Assembly (NCBI RefSeq): GCF_002104995.1
Contig: NW_024468250.1
Coordinates: forward strand, 1,426,001 to 1,490,000
Direction of reading: 5' to 3'
Source of the DNA: Linderina pennispora
Lineage: Eukaryota > Kickxellomycota > Kickxellomycetes > Kickxellales > Kickxellaceae
DNA: 64,000 nucleotides
The notes beneath the pieces are model-generated. The model ran no database searches. It saw only the letters and a program-made list of their open reading frames with translations, and was not told the origin of the DNA. This document shows, one piece after another, positions 32,437 to 43,575 of this stretch (positions within the stretch are counted from its first letter, which is position 1; each line of letters opens with the position of its first letter). The translations under genes were made by a program, and so were the position numbers.

Positions 32437-35400
32437 TCACATATTCCAGCCGCTACCGCCAGAAGATGCAGGTCTTGACGACCCGCGGCTATCGCCGGCA
32501 CCCTCCCAGCCACGGCCCGAGTCGTTGTAGCTCCTGCGCGACGAGCGCTCACGGTCATCGGCTCCCCAGCGGCTGCTGCCGCTATGCGACGACCTGTACG
32601 ACGACCGGTCGCCACCACGCGAGGAATCGCCATTCGTCGGACGCGACGACGTCCTGCCCGATCCGCTGCCATGGTGTGTAGCCGCCTTGCTCTGCATTGC
32701 CTTGAACCCGTTGATGAGCCCCATGACATTGGGGTAGCGACCGCGGTCCCCGAGCCTAAACTCGTTGGGCTCGACACGCGCGGTCCACTTCTCGAAGCCA
32801 GCGTACGTTGGGGTCGGCTTGAAGGCCAGGGACAGCGCGCCAGGCTTGCTCAGACTCAGCGCGATGCAGTATGAGCCGCGACCCGTGCTCTGCGCCAGGG
32901 TCTCGAGGTGGCGCGCCATGCGTGTCTCCCACAGCGTCTGGCGGCGAGACTTGTAGTCGGAGCTAAAGTCGTTCTCGCCAAGAACCTGCTCTAGCGGCTC
33001 GGCCGCGTACAGCGGGTCTGTCTCGGGGTCGTAGAACTTGTTGCTGCGCTTCACCTCCTCCATCTTGCGCGCAACCGGATCAATGTGCAGCGCCAGCAGC
33101 TCGTCGAGATCAGAGTACGCCAGGTCGCCAATCAGAAGCGTCGTTCCCAGCGCGGCATCGTTGGCCTTGCCGCGCTCCTGAACATCGACATGCTGGAACA
33201 GTCCGTCGCTGACCTTCCAGGTGATGGCAATATGGTCGACACCGCGCGACGACGGGCGGATCACACAGTCGCCACGGGGGCGGCTGGCCAGGTACTGCTC
33301 AGCCTGGCGTCCGTTGAAGGGCCGGAACAGTGGGTGCGGGATAGTCCGTGTGCGCAAATTGGACTTTTGCTGCTCGGCCTTGGCGCGCTCACGCAGAATC
33401 GTCTCCGCATCAGCGTCAAAGAACATGTCGATCTTGTTGGGAGCAGGCACCAGCTGCGTGCCCTGCTCCTTGGCGCCTTCAATGTCTTTGGGCTTGATTG
33501 ACAGATCCAACGACATCTTCTCCAGGTCGATGCGCTTGACCACGGCCGCGATGGCCTGGCCTGGCGACAGCTCGTCAGAGACCTGGTCGATCATGTGGTC
33601 AGACACATTGGCAATGCTGATGAAGCCCTCGAGCCCCGAGTCCAGCCTGGCAATGGCGAACCGCGGCTGTACACGCACAACTGTTCCGGCCACCAGGCAC
33701 GTGCCATCTTCCTTGATGGTGTCGCCGACAATCTCGCCCGTAAGCATCTGCAGGACCCTGGTGTCGTTGGGCTGCTCGAATTCTCTGCGAGGGTCATCGT
33801 TTGGATGCTGCAGCTCACGCTTGATGAACTTTAGCGTCTCGAGCTTGTGCACGTCCAGCAGCCGCTTAAGCTCCTCGGCGTACTTGACCAGATCAAGCTC
33901 CTCAAGCTTCTCCGGCGACCGGTTCATGACCTCTGCCACATAGCGCGACGGACCATCCGATCGCTTGCGGCCATAGCGCCCCGAGCCGTCATCATCTTCG
34001 TCATCCTCGATGTCCAACGCATCCAAGGCCATCTTGCGCGCCAGATCGTAATCCTCAGGGTGGATACGAGTGTCGTCCAGAATGTCCATTGGTGCCGGCC
34101 TGATACGCAGGAACGACGCACAGTTGACAAACACGGTACGTGTGCATAGGCGCTTAGTAACAAGGTCGCTGCGCGCCTCGAGAACCTTCTCGCCAGGGCC
34201 GATCTTGCTGATGATGGCCTGCGCCTTTCGAGGGCCAAGACCGCTGACGTACTGCAGGATTGCCTGCTTGTGCGGATACACCGCCAGCTCGTTGATATCG
34301 ATGCCGACCTTGTTGACGATGTTGACAAAGGCACGCTCAACAATAGTGAACAGCGCGTCCTGGTCAACGTCGCGCTGGGCTGGATGAAGAGGCAGATGCA
34401 GCAGGCTGCGGCCCAGCGCCGCATACTCGATTGCAGGGTCCTGCAGCGTACGGGCAACGCTGATGCAGTACCGCTCCTCCTTGCGCAGCTCAGAGAACTC
34501 TTCGCGGGCCTTCTCGCAGTCCCACCACAGCCGGGCAACCTCATCGCTCCCGTAGGTGACCACGATATCGTCGTTTGTCCGCGCGCAGTGGCCATTAACC
34601 ACCTGCTTCACATCTTCAAACAGGCGCTTGGTCTGCAGCGACATGCCAGCAACCGCGACAACCTCGACTGGCTGGTGGCCCAGCAGCTCAAGAAGCGGCT
34701 TGACTCCATCGCCATCGGTCACCATGCTGCCACTCATTGGACGCATCGAGTCGGCTGTGAAATGCTCGACGTATTTGCCGTGCTCGTTGACATAGACAAT
34801 ACGCAGGGATCCACGCGAGCTCGCATCAAACCCGCCGCCACCGACGACCACAACACGCGGCTTTTCGCCAGACAGCATGCGGGCGTTCTTTGCCGGCTGC
34901 ATGTCAATGCGATTCTCCAAGGACCTGCGGCTGGCATCGGCAATCACATCAAACGCCTGCTGCTGCAGGCGCTGTGTAGTCTCGCGCCAAATCATCGGCA
35001 GCAAATGCTCAGTAACTGCAGCCGCGACTGCCTCGCTGCGCAGGCGGTTCCACTCATCGGCTGCCTCGTGAACAGCATCAGGACCTTACGTGCTTCTCGA
35101 TTTGCAGTGCAATCACCTGGGCGGTGCGCTCCTTGTCCTCCTCAAACACCCGGTCATCGCTGCCCATGTCGTGGTTGTCGAACCGGTACTCGCCAGTCAG
35201 CGAAAACTGCAGGCGAACGAGACCGTCCTTCTCAGCCTTCTCGATCTCGATAAACTGGGCGCTGTTCATGAACTCGGCCAGAGGCTTTTGCTTGAGGAAC
35301 TTGAATTCAAACGCCGGGTGGTCGTCGTGTGTGATCTCTCGCCGCCCACGCTCGGTGGGCCGAGTAATCATGCAGGTGTGCTCGTCACAATAGCTCCGCA

Positions 35401-37448
35401 CAAATCGCCGGATCTGCGGATCCGCTGCCAGCGACTGAGCAAACATCGACTTGCCCACACGAGCCACAAGCTCAGCAGTGGCGAAATGAGACCCAACGAA
35501 CTGCTGAGCAACCGTCAGCGGAGTCGCTGCCGAGTCGTTGTCATCGATGTAATGCGAGCCAGGGTTGAAGATGTTGGTGCCGACCTGCCTAGCTGTGATG
35601 CCAAACCGGCTCAGGAACTTGTCAATGCCAGACTGCTTCGCCTGCTCCCACATGCCAAGCACCCGCGAGCGCTTCAAGGTCCCCTGGTTCTTCCACGAGC
35701 GGATGACTTCAGAGTACTGCGAGTGCAGCCACTCGGTGATGTCTGTGATGTCCTCGACACGCGTCGCGGTGGTGGTCAGAGTTTGCACATAGACTTCGTC
35801 GTCATTGTTGATTATGCTCTCCACCGGCGCAAGCGCGTCATCAGCGATATCATCGGAGCGGTTGGTTTCACCACGCAGGCGTCGGAGTAGGTTGGTGAGC
35901 TGGTGGCGGCACGACAGGAACCCGCGGAACTGCTGGTCAAAGTCGTACAGCTTCCAAATGTCATCATGTGATAGCCACTCGCGCGTCGGCAGCTCTTCGC
36001 TCTGCTCGCCATTGAACCCGGAGGCACCTGTGTCCTCGCCTGGAGCAATGGGCGTCACGAAGATCTCGCGGCGGTGGCGCACAATGTACGGCACTTCATA
36101 GAACTCTTGCGACAGTAGCTTGAGAACAGAGAGTACAGCAGCCAGGAAGCGCTCGTTGGCAAAATCAGCATGCTTGAACAGCGTCCTCTGCTCAGCCTGG
36201 GGCTCAGCACCAAAGCCACCGGCAGAATCGCTCCACCCTGCAGTGCCCTGCTGCCGTGGCCTGAGGCTCTCCTGGCGCTGGAACATAACGTGCAGCTGCC
36301 GCACAACCCACGTCGTCTCCTCCTCGATCTCCTCCTCGGTCAGCGTGCGCAGAGAGTCGCTTCCTGTGGCGCGCATCTGCATGCGCTCAGGCACATCAGT
36401 CGAACGGATCTCCTCGTCACGCTGTGTCATCATCTTGGCCTCGAGCTCGGCAGGCTCAAACACCTCGTCCAGCCCCTTTTCACGGTACCGGCTGCTTTCG
36501 CCTTGGGTACTCTCCATGGCAAACGCATACTCCTCGCCGTCGCCAAAGATATCCTGCAACTCGGCCCACGTGTCGTCATCAATGCCATCCAGGTTATCGC
36601 CAAAGTAGCTGGCCATGGCGCCAGTGCGCTCACCACCCAAGGCGCGAGGCACGCCCATATCACCATCGTCGTCCAGTCTGCCGCTTCTGCCGCGGTCATC
36701 AACTGCCAGGTCGTCGTCGATACCGTCATCCATCTCGTAGCCGTCACGGGTCAGGCGTTGGCGGTCCTCGCGACGTCTGTCGTTACGCCGATTTGAACGG
36801 TAGTCGTCGGCTGCCAACTCGTTATCATCGTCGTTTTCGAATAGACCAAGACCGTCATCATAGTCATCGCGACGTCCACCACCGGACCGCTTCATATCGT
36901 CGTAGCCATAGCCGCGTTCGTCATCAGAGTATCCGCCGCGATCCCGGTGTCTGCTATGGCCGTCGTCTGACCCGCCATTGTCGACTAGGTCATTGAGCTC
37001 AGCATCGAGATCGTCCTCATCGTCAAGGGCCTTCCGCGAGCGCCCGCGCTTCAGCCGCTTAAACTTTGACCCCGATGCGCCTGTCGAGTATGAGCCCTGG
37101 TTGGTATTCTCAGCAACCAGCGCCAGGTCCTCTTCGTCCAGCAGATCGTCGTCCGTCGTTGTCGTGTGACCGGTCGCGCTCGGCGTGGCGGCGCTTCTTC
37201 TTCTTTTTCTTTCTCCGCCGACGTTCCTCATCATCAGACACCACGTCCTCGACATCGTCGTCATCTACAACGAACCCGTCACGCAGCTCTTCCATATCCT
37301 GTTCATCATCCTCTTCGTCCTCGTCATCATCGTCAAACGCAGGGCGATGATCAAACGTGTCCGAGCCTTCTTCCTCGTCGTCGTCGTCATAAACACCACG
37401 ACGCGAGCGATGGCGCTCAGCCCGATCGTAGTCATCGATGTCAGACAT
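32437..37448 (-). CDS. SPT6: Transcription elongation factor and histone chaperone SPT6
   Basis: Histone chaperone travelling with RNA polymerase II. Corrected length is 1,669 aa. Very acidic N-terminus (DDDDEDEEDDEQDMEELRDG) with Lys/Arg clusters, where Spn1/Iws1 and histones bind in other species. Core with the death-like and helical regions (ATTWVVRQL-type segment, LSQEFYEVPYIVRHRREIF), a YqgF-like fold (KPRVVVVGGGGFDASSRGS, ~860-995), HhH (ILQYVSGLGPRKAQAIISKI, ~1063-1085), S1 (GTVVRVQPRFAIARLDSGLE) and tandem SH2 (HPLFRPFNGRQAEQYLASRP, GDCVIRPSSRGVDHIAITWK). Ser/Arg/Gly-rich C-terminus ending GSGWNM. Two extra bases break the frame, at about 37150 (in the acidic-basic N-terminus) and 35085 (between QIEKHV and GPDAVHEAADEWNRLR). 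No introns seen. Confidence 0.95.
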
Positions 37449-37921
37449 CCTACACACGACACAAGGTGACAGTACTTCTGATTAGCTCAATGTCGTCCCA
37501 AATTGCCTGCTCAAGTTGGCAGATTTGGCCAGTGCTGCTCACTCACCCGTTGTCTTCCGTGCACTATCGGGTACCGAGCGTTTTAAAAAATAAAATAGGT
37601 AAACGAGCTGCCCAGCTTTATATCCTTCTCTACCTCAAATGAGTTCAAGTGGAACGAAGGAAAATACACGAGGGAGTAGTTTGAGAGCGAAAAAGAGAGG
37701 AAATAAAATGGTCGCTTGAATTTTAAGAGAACTGAGCAGACACGCAAAATTCGAAATCGCGTGTTGAAATGCGGGGCCAGCGTGAGCGCGTAACAATGAG
37801 TGTTGATTTGTTTCTGGCGATCCCTTGATCCCATCAGCACTGTCTATGGCTAGCACCAGAGATCCTCAGTCCATGTCTCGCAAAAGATGTAGCGCACTTG
37901 CTCAAGCGTAGCCATTTATTA
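37449..37921. other. Intergenic: SPT6 promoter and acyltransferase 3' flank
   Basis: AT-rich with A runs near 37585 and 37690. No gene or RNA recognised. Confidence 0.45.
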
Positions 37922-39346
37922 TTAGAAAACCACTTCAGCAACACTGCTCCAGAACCTGTTCTTGCGAATACTGCGAATCATGGCGGGAGTGTCAACAAAA
38001 GACACATAAAAATCCCTGCTCGGTGGGCGCACAGGCTGTATCTTCACCCCGACCTTCGCCAGATACGGTCGGGGAGTCGCGAAATCCGGGATACCATAGC
38101 CGAAATCGGCGCTGTATATCTTGAACCTGACATGGCTAGTGACGACTATTGCACTCTTGACTGCTGTATCGGCTGGAGACAGAGGGAGGGCGAACGATGT
38201 CGGACTACGCTCAAGTGTGCTATAGTACTCTGTTGCATAGTTCTTTTGAACAGAGTTCACGGCGTTGCGAATTTTGACCGCAACATCGGCTATTGATTCG
38301 GATGTGGTCTCGGAAGCACCGCTTTCTAATGGATGGGCGAACGATGGCAAAATCAGAGCATTCCCTACGTAGTTTACAGCCGGTGCTCCATACAGGGGGC
38401 GTACGTTGTAAGGAATCGATATTTTCTGGAGATGGACAGCATCAGACCTCTCAATAGGGGCTGGCACTTGGTTTTCTCCAAGGTTAAGGACATCCTTGGT
38501 TGCCTGTGCCAATGTCTTTGATATCAGTGCAGCGAGCACATCGTTGGTTGAGAGCCGCGTGCCGTCTGGAGCAGACCTGAGTACCTCCTTGCGTAGGTTA
38601 TCAAGTATATCTCTGTCAACCCGGTACAGGTTTCCTTCATTTCTGTCTGCTACAATCTTGTCATAAACTGCCTGGTTGCGCGGGATTGAGAGCACCGACT
38701 GAAGGTATGCTACTCTGTTTGGATCCAGAGCCTTTTGAACCGAGTCGGGGCTGTCAAGGAGAATGGCCCGATCGAAGTGGAACCCCTCTGTGGGAGCAGG
38801 TGCACCATCGACAAGCACACGCGTTTCGTCAGCCCAACGTTGGATGAACCTGTAGAAGCCCTCGCCGTCTGCAACACCGTGGCAACCACTAACAAATAAA
38901 GCAACGCCTGAGTTGTCCCTGAATCGAACGATATGAACGCTGAGCATTTTGGTTTTCCCCGTCTTTGCGTCAGGTAGGGGTATGGCCCTGTCAGACATGA
39001 GTCCTGGCGGCCAGCTCTTTGGGTTGTAGTTGGATGCCTTGATGCTGCCAAACGGAATATCTGACGTCGACTCTAAATACCCCGGCATATTCAGGTTGTT
39101 CTTGTCGACGACCAGCTTAACGCCCTCCCTCTCGCAGACTCGATATTCTCCGGCGTAAACTGGTAGCGCAGATAACGCCCGATAAAATCCCTTCTCCAGC
39201 TTGGTGCTGTCCATAAAGTCGGTATCACCAGCACTGTTTTCGTAGAAGCTGATGAGCTGCGTGTTGTAGCAGGTCACTGTTATATCCATTACATTTACGT
39301 GGATATCCTGCGAGACCACCGAGCCAGTAAATTCATCCACAGTCAT
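37922..39346 (-). CDS. BAHD-type acyltransferase, tandem paralogue 1
   Basis: CoA-dependent acyltransferase of the transferase (BAHD) family, which in fungi includes trichothecene 3-O-acetyltransferase-like enzymes; the substrate is unknown. A 474-aa intact frame, started at 39346 (MTVDEFTGSVVSQDI) to match its two neighbours. The catalytic HxxxDG is present as HGVADG (GCHGVADGEGFYRF). The structural DFGWG motif appears as DFGYG (DFGYGIPDFATPRP) near the C-terminus. SWPPGLMS and RLSTNDVLAALISKTLAQAT are shared with the other two copies. An in-frame ATG 48 nt upstream would add 16 residues. No signal peptide or membrane segment, so probably cytosolic. Confidence 0.85.
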   Translation of the reverse strand: MTVDEFTGSVVSQDIHVNVMDITVTCYNTQLISFYENSAGDTDFMDSTKLEKGFYRALSALPVYAGEYRVCEREGVKLVVDKNNLNMPGYLESTSDIPFGSIKASNYNPKSWPPGLMSDRAIPLPDAKTGKTKMLSVHIVRFRDNSGVALFVSGCHGVADGEGFYRFIQRWADETRVLVDGAPAPTEGFHFDRAILLDSPDSVQKALDPNRVAYLQSVLSIPRNQAVYDKIVADRNEGNLYRVDRDILDNLRKEVLRSAPDGTRLSTNDVLAALISKTLAQATKDVLNLGENQVPAPIERSDAVHLQKISIPYNVRPLYGAPAVNYVGNALILPSFAHPLESGASETTSESIADVAVKIRNAVNSVQKNYATEYYSTLERSPTSFALPLSPADTAVKSAIVVTSHVRFKIYSADFGYGIPDFATPRPYLAKVGVKIQPVRPPSRDFYVSFVDTPAMIRSIRKNRFWSSVAEVVF

Positions 39347-39699
39347 TTTTAATGGAGAAAGAGGTGTAATGGAGTATGCCGAAATCTTTGACAAATCGTA
39401 TGCTTTTTATTTGATGGAGTAGACTGAGCTCTTATATCCAAGGCTGTCCAGTGAGGAGGCTGGTTTGATTTGTATATGCGGCTTGTGTCTGCGAGGAAGT
39501 AGTATAGTGGATTCCGCAAAACCTGCCATGTACTGCGGTTGGCAGGTGAGTCATCTGCTTTATTGACAGACCACGAATGGCTTGCTCAGGTGCGTCATGG
39601 CACTCTGACGGATGAAGTATATCCCGGTATAGGTAGCGTAACTAGCGTTGCTGCTGAAAGAGGCAGTAATGGTTTATTGATGAATACACATGGAGGACC
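39347..39699. other. Spacer between acyltransferase paralogues 1 and 2
   Basis: Holds the promoter of copy 1 and the 3' end of copy 2 (TTTATT at 39673, i.e. AATAAA on the coding strand, 22 nt past the stop). No other feature. Confidence 0.45.
39673..39678 (-). terminator. Candidate poly(A) signal of acyltransferase 2
   Basis: AATAAA on the minus strand, 22 nt downstream of the TAG of paralogue 2. Confidence 0.4.
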
Positions 39700-41115
39700 C
39701 TAGTACACCAGCTCTGCCAGGCTGTTCCAAAACTTGTTCTTGCGGACACTGTCGAGAACGGCAGGCGTGTCATTGATGAAAACATAAATGTCGTTGCTTG
39801 GAGGGCTAACAGGCAGGATTCGCACGCAGACCCTGGCCAGGTAGGGGCGTGGTGCAACAAAAGTTGCTACACCAAAGCCAAAGTTGATCTCATAGACCCT
39901 AAGCTTGAAGTGGTTGGTCAGAATGGCAGTATGCTTGAACGGGCTATCATGCGCCAGCGTGCTAGCGACCTTCTCAGGATCTCCCTCAATACTGGCAAAG
40001 AACTGCTGGACATGATGTTTCTTGACCGCGTCCACCGAATTGCGCACCTTGAGCGCCATCTCGGCCAGCGACTGGGCTGTAACAGCCGAGGCAGAGCCGT
40101 CGAACGGATGCGTAAACGAAGGGATGTACAAGCCATTCCCTATATAATTGGCGAAGGACTCACCCAGGACTGGGCGGATATTGTAGGCAAAGGCGACGCA
40201 TTGGAGAGGCGGCTCCATCACCTCACTAGCAGGAGCAGACTCTTCGGACGCCTCATCAGCAGTAGAGTCTTTAACAGCCCACGCCAGTGTCTTGGACATC
40301 AACGCAGTGAGCACATCGTTGGTTGATAGGCGCGTGCCTCCTGAAACAAACTCCAGGGTCTCTCTGCGCAGATTGTCGAGATCGGCTCTGTTGATCCGGT
40401 AGAGATTGCTGTCGTATCCACCGTCTACAATCTCCTTGTGGCACATTTCATTGAGCGAGGTCGAAAAGAACGACTGGAGGTTCTTTCGCTCGATTTCACT
40501 TAGCTCCATGCTTTCGGCGCTAGGAGGTCCAAAGATGCTTGACCGGTCAAAGTTGAGTGGGTAGTCCGGTCCCGGTGTACCCTCGACAAGCGCACGCATC
40601 TCGTCTGCCCAGCGCCGTACAAACGTGTACATGCCGTTCCCATCAGCTACGATATGATGGCCACACACGTATACAACTACACCAGAGTTGTCCTTGCAAC
40701 GCACGACATGTGCGTTGAGCATCTTGGTGACTCCGGTTTCGGCATCAGGAAGAGGGATAGCTGCTGCCGTCATGAGCCCAGGCGGCCAGCTCTTGGGGCT
40801 GTACTTCGCTGCCTTGAGATCGCCGAAGGGAACATCAGACTCTGAGACACGGTAAACTGGCATATTGAGGTTGTCCCTATCAATCACCAGCTCTAGTCTG
40901 CCGTCCGATCTCATTCGTGCCACTCCAGCATAGCTAGGAAACACCACAAGAGTCTTGTAGAACGCCTGCTCTAGCTTGGTGCTGTCCATAAAATGATCGA
41001 CACCAGCCTCATTCTCGTAGAAAAATATCAGCTGGATATTGAAGGAAGATAGCACCGTGTCGCACACGTTTAGATAGGTCGTCTGCGAAACGACCGAGTC
41101 CTTGAAGGTGTCCAT
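39700..41115 (-). CDS. BAHD-type acyltransferase, tandem paralogue 2
   Basis: Second of three same-strand copies; 471 aa, intact, start at 41115 (MDTFKDSVVSQTTYL). It has the fullest active-site motif, HHIVADG (CGHHIVADGNGMYTFVRRW). The DFGWG-like motif is NFGFG (NFGFGVATFVAPRP), so the Asp is replaced by Asn, unlike in the sister copies. SWPPGLM and TRLSTNDVLTALMSKTLAWA follow the family pattern. An in-frame ATG 21 nt upstream is possible but not shared by copy 3. Its divergence from copies 1 and 3 suggests a different acceptor or acyl donor, which is inference. Confidence 0.85.
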   Translation of the reverse strand: MDTFKDSVVSQTTYLNVCDTVLSSFNIQLIFFYENEAGVDHFMDSTKLEQAFYKTLVVFPSYAGVARMRSDGRLELVIDRDNLNMPVYRVSESDVPFGDLKAAKYSPKSWPPGLMTAAAIPLPDAETGVTKMLNAHVVRCKDNSGVVVYVCGHHIVADGNGMYTFVRRWADEMRALVEGTPGPDYPLNFDRSSIFGPPSAESMELSEIERKNLQSFFSTSLNEMCHKEIVDGGYDSNLYRINRADLDNLRRETLEFVSGGTRLSTNDVLTALMSKTLAWAVKDSTADEASEESAPASEVMEPPLQCVAFAYNIRPVLGESFANYIGNGLYIPSFTHPFDGSASAVTAQSLAEMALKVRNSVDAVKKHHVQQFFASIEGDPEKVASTLAHDSPFKHTAILTNHFKLRVYEINFGFGVATFVAPRPYLARVCVRILPVSPPSNDIYVFINDTPAVLDSVRKNKFWNSLAELVY

Positions 41116-41403
41116 TATTCCAAGAGAAAAGAGCAAGTGTCTGTTGTGAGCGGAATCGAAGATGAGTGCTGCAAAATGTCTGGAGAAAAGCGAACAGAAT
41201 ATAAACCCAGTATCCTGCCCATTAGGCTTACGCAGGGTGCATCATACTGGCGGGACTTGCCGCAGAGGCTCAGATAAGGGGAGCCCGCTTTATCCGCATG
41301 CCTTTTCCATTGTCTGCTCTAGCGCACTACTGCACCCAGGCGGAGCGCCATGCATGTCGATATTGCAGCTACTTTAACATGGCTAATCCGCCTATAGAAG
41401 GTT

Positions 41404-42819
41404 CTAATACACAAACTCAGCGATGCCATTCCAGAACTTGTTCCCACGAATGCTCTTCAGCATTGAGGGAGTGTCGATGATGAAGACATGGACGTCATTG
41501 CTTGGTGGATGCACCGGGAGTATCCGCACACATGACGTCGTCGAGTGCGGTCGGGGGGAGGCAAACACGGGAATTCCGTACCCAAAATCCTGCTCATATA
41601 TCTTGAACCGCGAATGGTTGGTGATGATGGTATCATGCTTGTGCTTATCAGGCGAAGCTCTCGCCGAAACAAATGGCACCGGATCAGCCTCGATGCCGTT
41701 GAAAAACTCTGTAACCTGCTGTTTCTGAACTGAGCCGACAGCTTTGCGGATCTTGCATGCGACCTGAGCCAAAGACTCCGATGTAGTCTCAGATGCTGAG
41801 CTTTCAAATGAATGTGTGAATGACAGCGGGTACAGGCCATTGCCTATATAATTTGTATATGCCTCACCCAGACGTGGACGCACATTACATGCGATACCAA
41901 TCTTTTGGAGCGGCAACACAGCTGATACGTTGGATGAGGTAGGAGCCAGATCAGCACCGTCATCAGTCTGATCCTTGGCTGCTTGCGCCAGGGTTTTGGC
42001 TATCAGTGCTGAGAGCACATCGTTCGCCGAGAGCCGCATGTTTCCAGAGGTATGCACGCTAACTTCTGAGCCCAGACGATCCAGTTTGTCCTTGCTAACT
42101 CGATACAGGCTGCCTTTGTTGCCACTGGCTAAGATGCCCTTCTGGTATTCCCTGTTGCGCTCCGTCGAGAACAGCGACTGGACCTGCTCGAGTTCTTCGG
42201 AATCCAGTTCTCTGCGTGATAGAGCAGAGGCATCAGTTAAGATCGACCGATCGAACGAGAATGTATCTGTAGGAGCAGGCATACCCTTGACCAGCGCACG
42301 CATTTCATCTGCCCACCGCTGAATGAACGTGTAGAACCCAGTGCCATCGGCGATAGCATGGTTACCGCAGACAAAGATAATTACGCCTGAATTGTCCTTG
42401 CACCGAACAATATGCACATTGAGCATCCTGGTTTTCCCATCTCTGGCGTCAGGTAGTGGCGTTGTTTCAACGGATAGCAGACCAGGCGGCCAGCTCACAG
42501 GATTGTATTTCGCTGCCTTGAGATCGCCGAAGAGGATATCCGTCGTCGATTCAGTATAGCCGGGCATGTTCAAGTTGTCCTTGTCAATTGACACCTCCAG
42601 CAGCCCGTTAGAGCTCCAATGAACCATGCCTGCATAGACAGGGAAGGCGCACAGTGCTCGGTAAAATGCCTGCTCGAGTTTGTCGCTGCTCATAAAGTCG
42701 GCATTGCCGGTGCTGTTCTCGTAGAAGCTGATGAGTTGGATAGTAAGTGAAGACAAGTACGCATCACCAATGCTCAGGTGTAGAGTCTGGGAGACAACAG
42801 AGTCGATGAAAGTATCCAT
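41404..42819 (-). CDS. BAHD-type acyltransferase, tandem paralogue 3
   Basis: Third copy, 471 aa, intact, start at 42819 (MDTFIDSVVSQTLHL). Active-site HAIADG (GNHAIADGTGFYTFIQRW) and DFGYG (DFGYGIPVFASPRP) are both present; RLSANDVLSALIAKTLAQAA matches copy 1. A TATATATAAAA-like stretch about 35-45 nt upstream of its ATG may serve as a core promoter. By eye copies 1 and 3 are closest in their C-terminal halves. The three have similar length and spacing (353 and 288 bp), pointing to tandem duplication. No cytochrome P450, PKS or NRPS gene accompanies them in the window. Confidence 0.86.
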   Translation of the reverse strand: MDTFIDSVVSQTLHLSIGDAYLSSLTIQLISFYENSTGNADFMSSDKLEQAFYRALCAFPVYAGMVHWSSNGLLEVSIDKDNLNMPGYTESTTDILFGDLKAAKYNPVSWPPGLLSVETTPLPDARDGKTRMLNVHIVRCKDNSGVIIFVCGNHAIADGTGFYTFIQRWADEMRALVKGMPAPTDTFSFDRSILTDASALSRRELDSEELEQVQSLFSTERNREYQKGILASGNKGSLYRVSKDKLDRLGSEVSVHTSGNMRLSANDVLSALIAKTLAQAAKDQTDDGADLAPTSSNVSAVLPLQKIGIACNVRPRLGEAYTNYIGNGLYPLSFTHSFESSASETTSESLAQVACKIRKAVGSVQKQQVTEFFNGIEADPVPFVSARASPDKHKHDTIITNHSRFKIYEQDFGYGIPVFASPRPHSTTSCVRILPVHPPSNDVHVFIIDTPSMLKSIRGNKFWNGIAEFVY

Positions 42820-43575
42820 TCTTTAGGAATAACTCGGGTGCAAAAGAAGTGTATATATAAAAGCAAGGTGTAATGTAAAACCAATGTTTACTGACAAGAA
42901 CCATGGCAGCAGAAGCGACATGGGACGGATCCTATTATAGAAATGCGGTCCTGGATTAGGGTTCTGCATGAGGTGGTAATGGTAAACGATTGGGATAAGC
43001 ATGTGGGAATTTTCTGCTTCTGAGCTGTGTTCTAGAAATCAGGCGAGCTGGTTGCCGCAGCAAATGCCTTTGATGTTGATAATGAACTTGTAATGTCGAC
43101 TGAGATATCCTCCACTACACTCTGAATCGTTTGCTGCCACTTAGCTGGCGGGCGAATGATTCGAATCAACTCTAAACGAGTGGCCATATTCACATATAAT
43201 ACTGCAGGCTAAGAGGCTGGAAAAGTTGTATTCTGATGGCTGGCCACGATGTCCACACACTGGGAGCCTAGGACGGTGGCCAGTCGCACCTTCCTCCTTA
43301 ATATCCTATTTCAGTCTCATGCACAGGTTGGGTTCAAGTTAACAAGTTGTGTGAGAGCACAATCTGCTGGCTGTAATCGTCCATCGATTCTATATCTATA
43401 TCCATAGTGTTGACATTGGAGTGCCGATCCACTCCCACGTCACCATGCCAACAACCAAACCACATAAAATCAGACCTCAGGCCGACCGGACCCTCCCCTT
43501 TTCCTTCAGTCAATCTTGTTTCACTTTTATTTTAGCTCACATACACGCTCGTAAACACTCGTCCCATTTCCAAGG

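Noticed and set aside
43136-43184. tRNA-like stem (GCCACT/AGTGGC) with an A-box-like TTAGCTGGCGGG and palindrome GATTCGAATC
   Set aside because: Only 49 nt, no anticodon arm and no CCA-type acceptor geometry; cannot be a tRNA.
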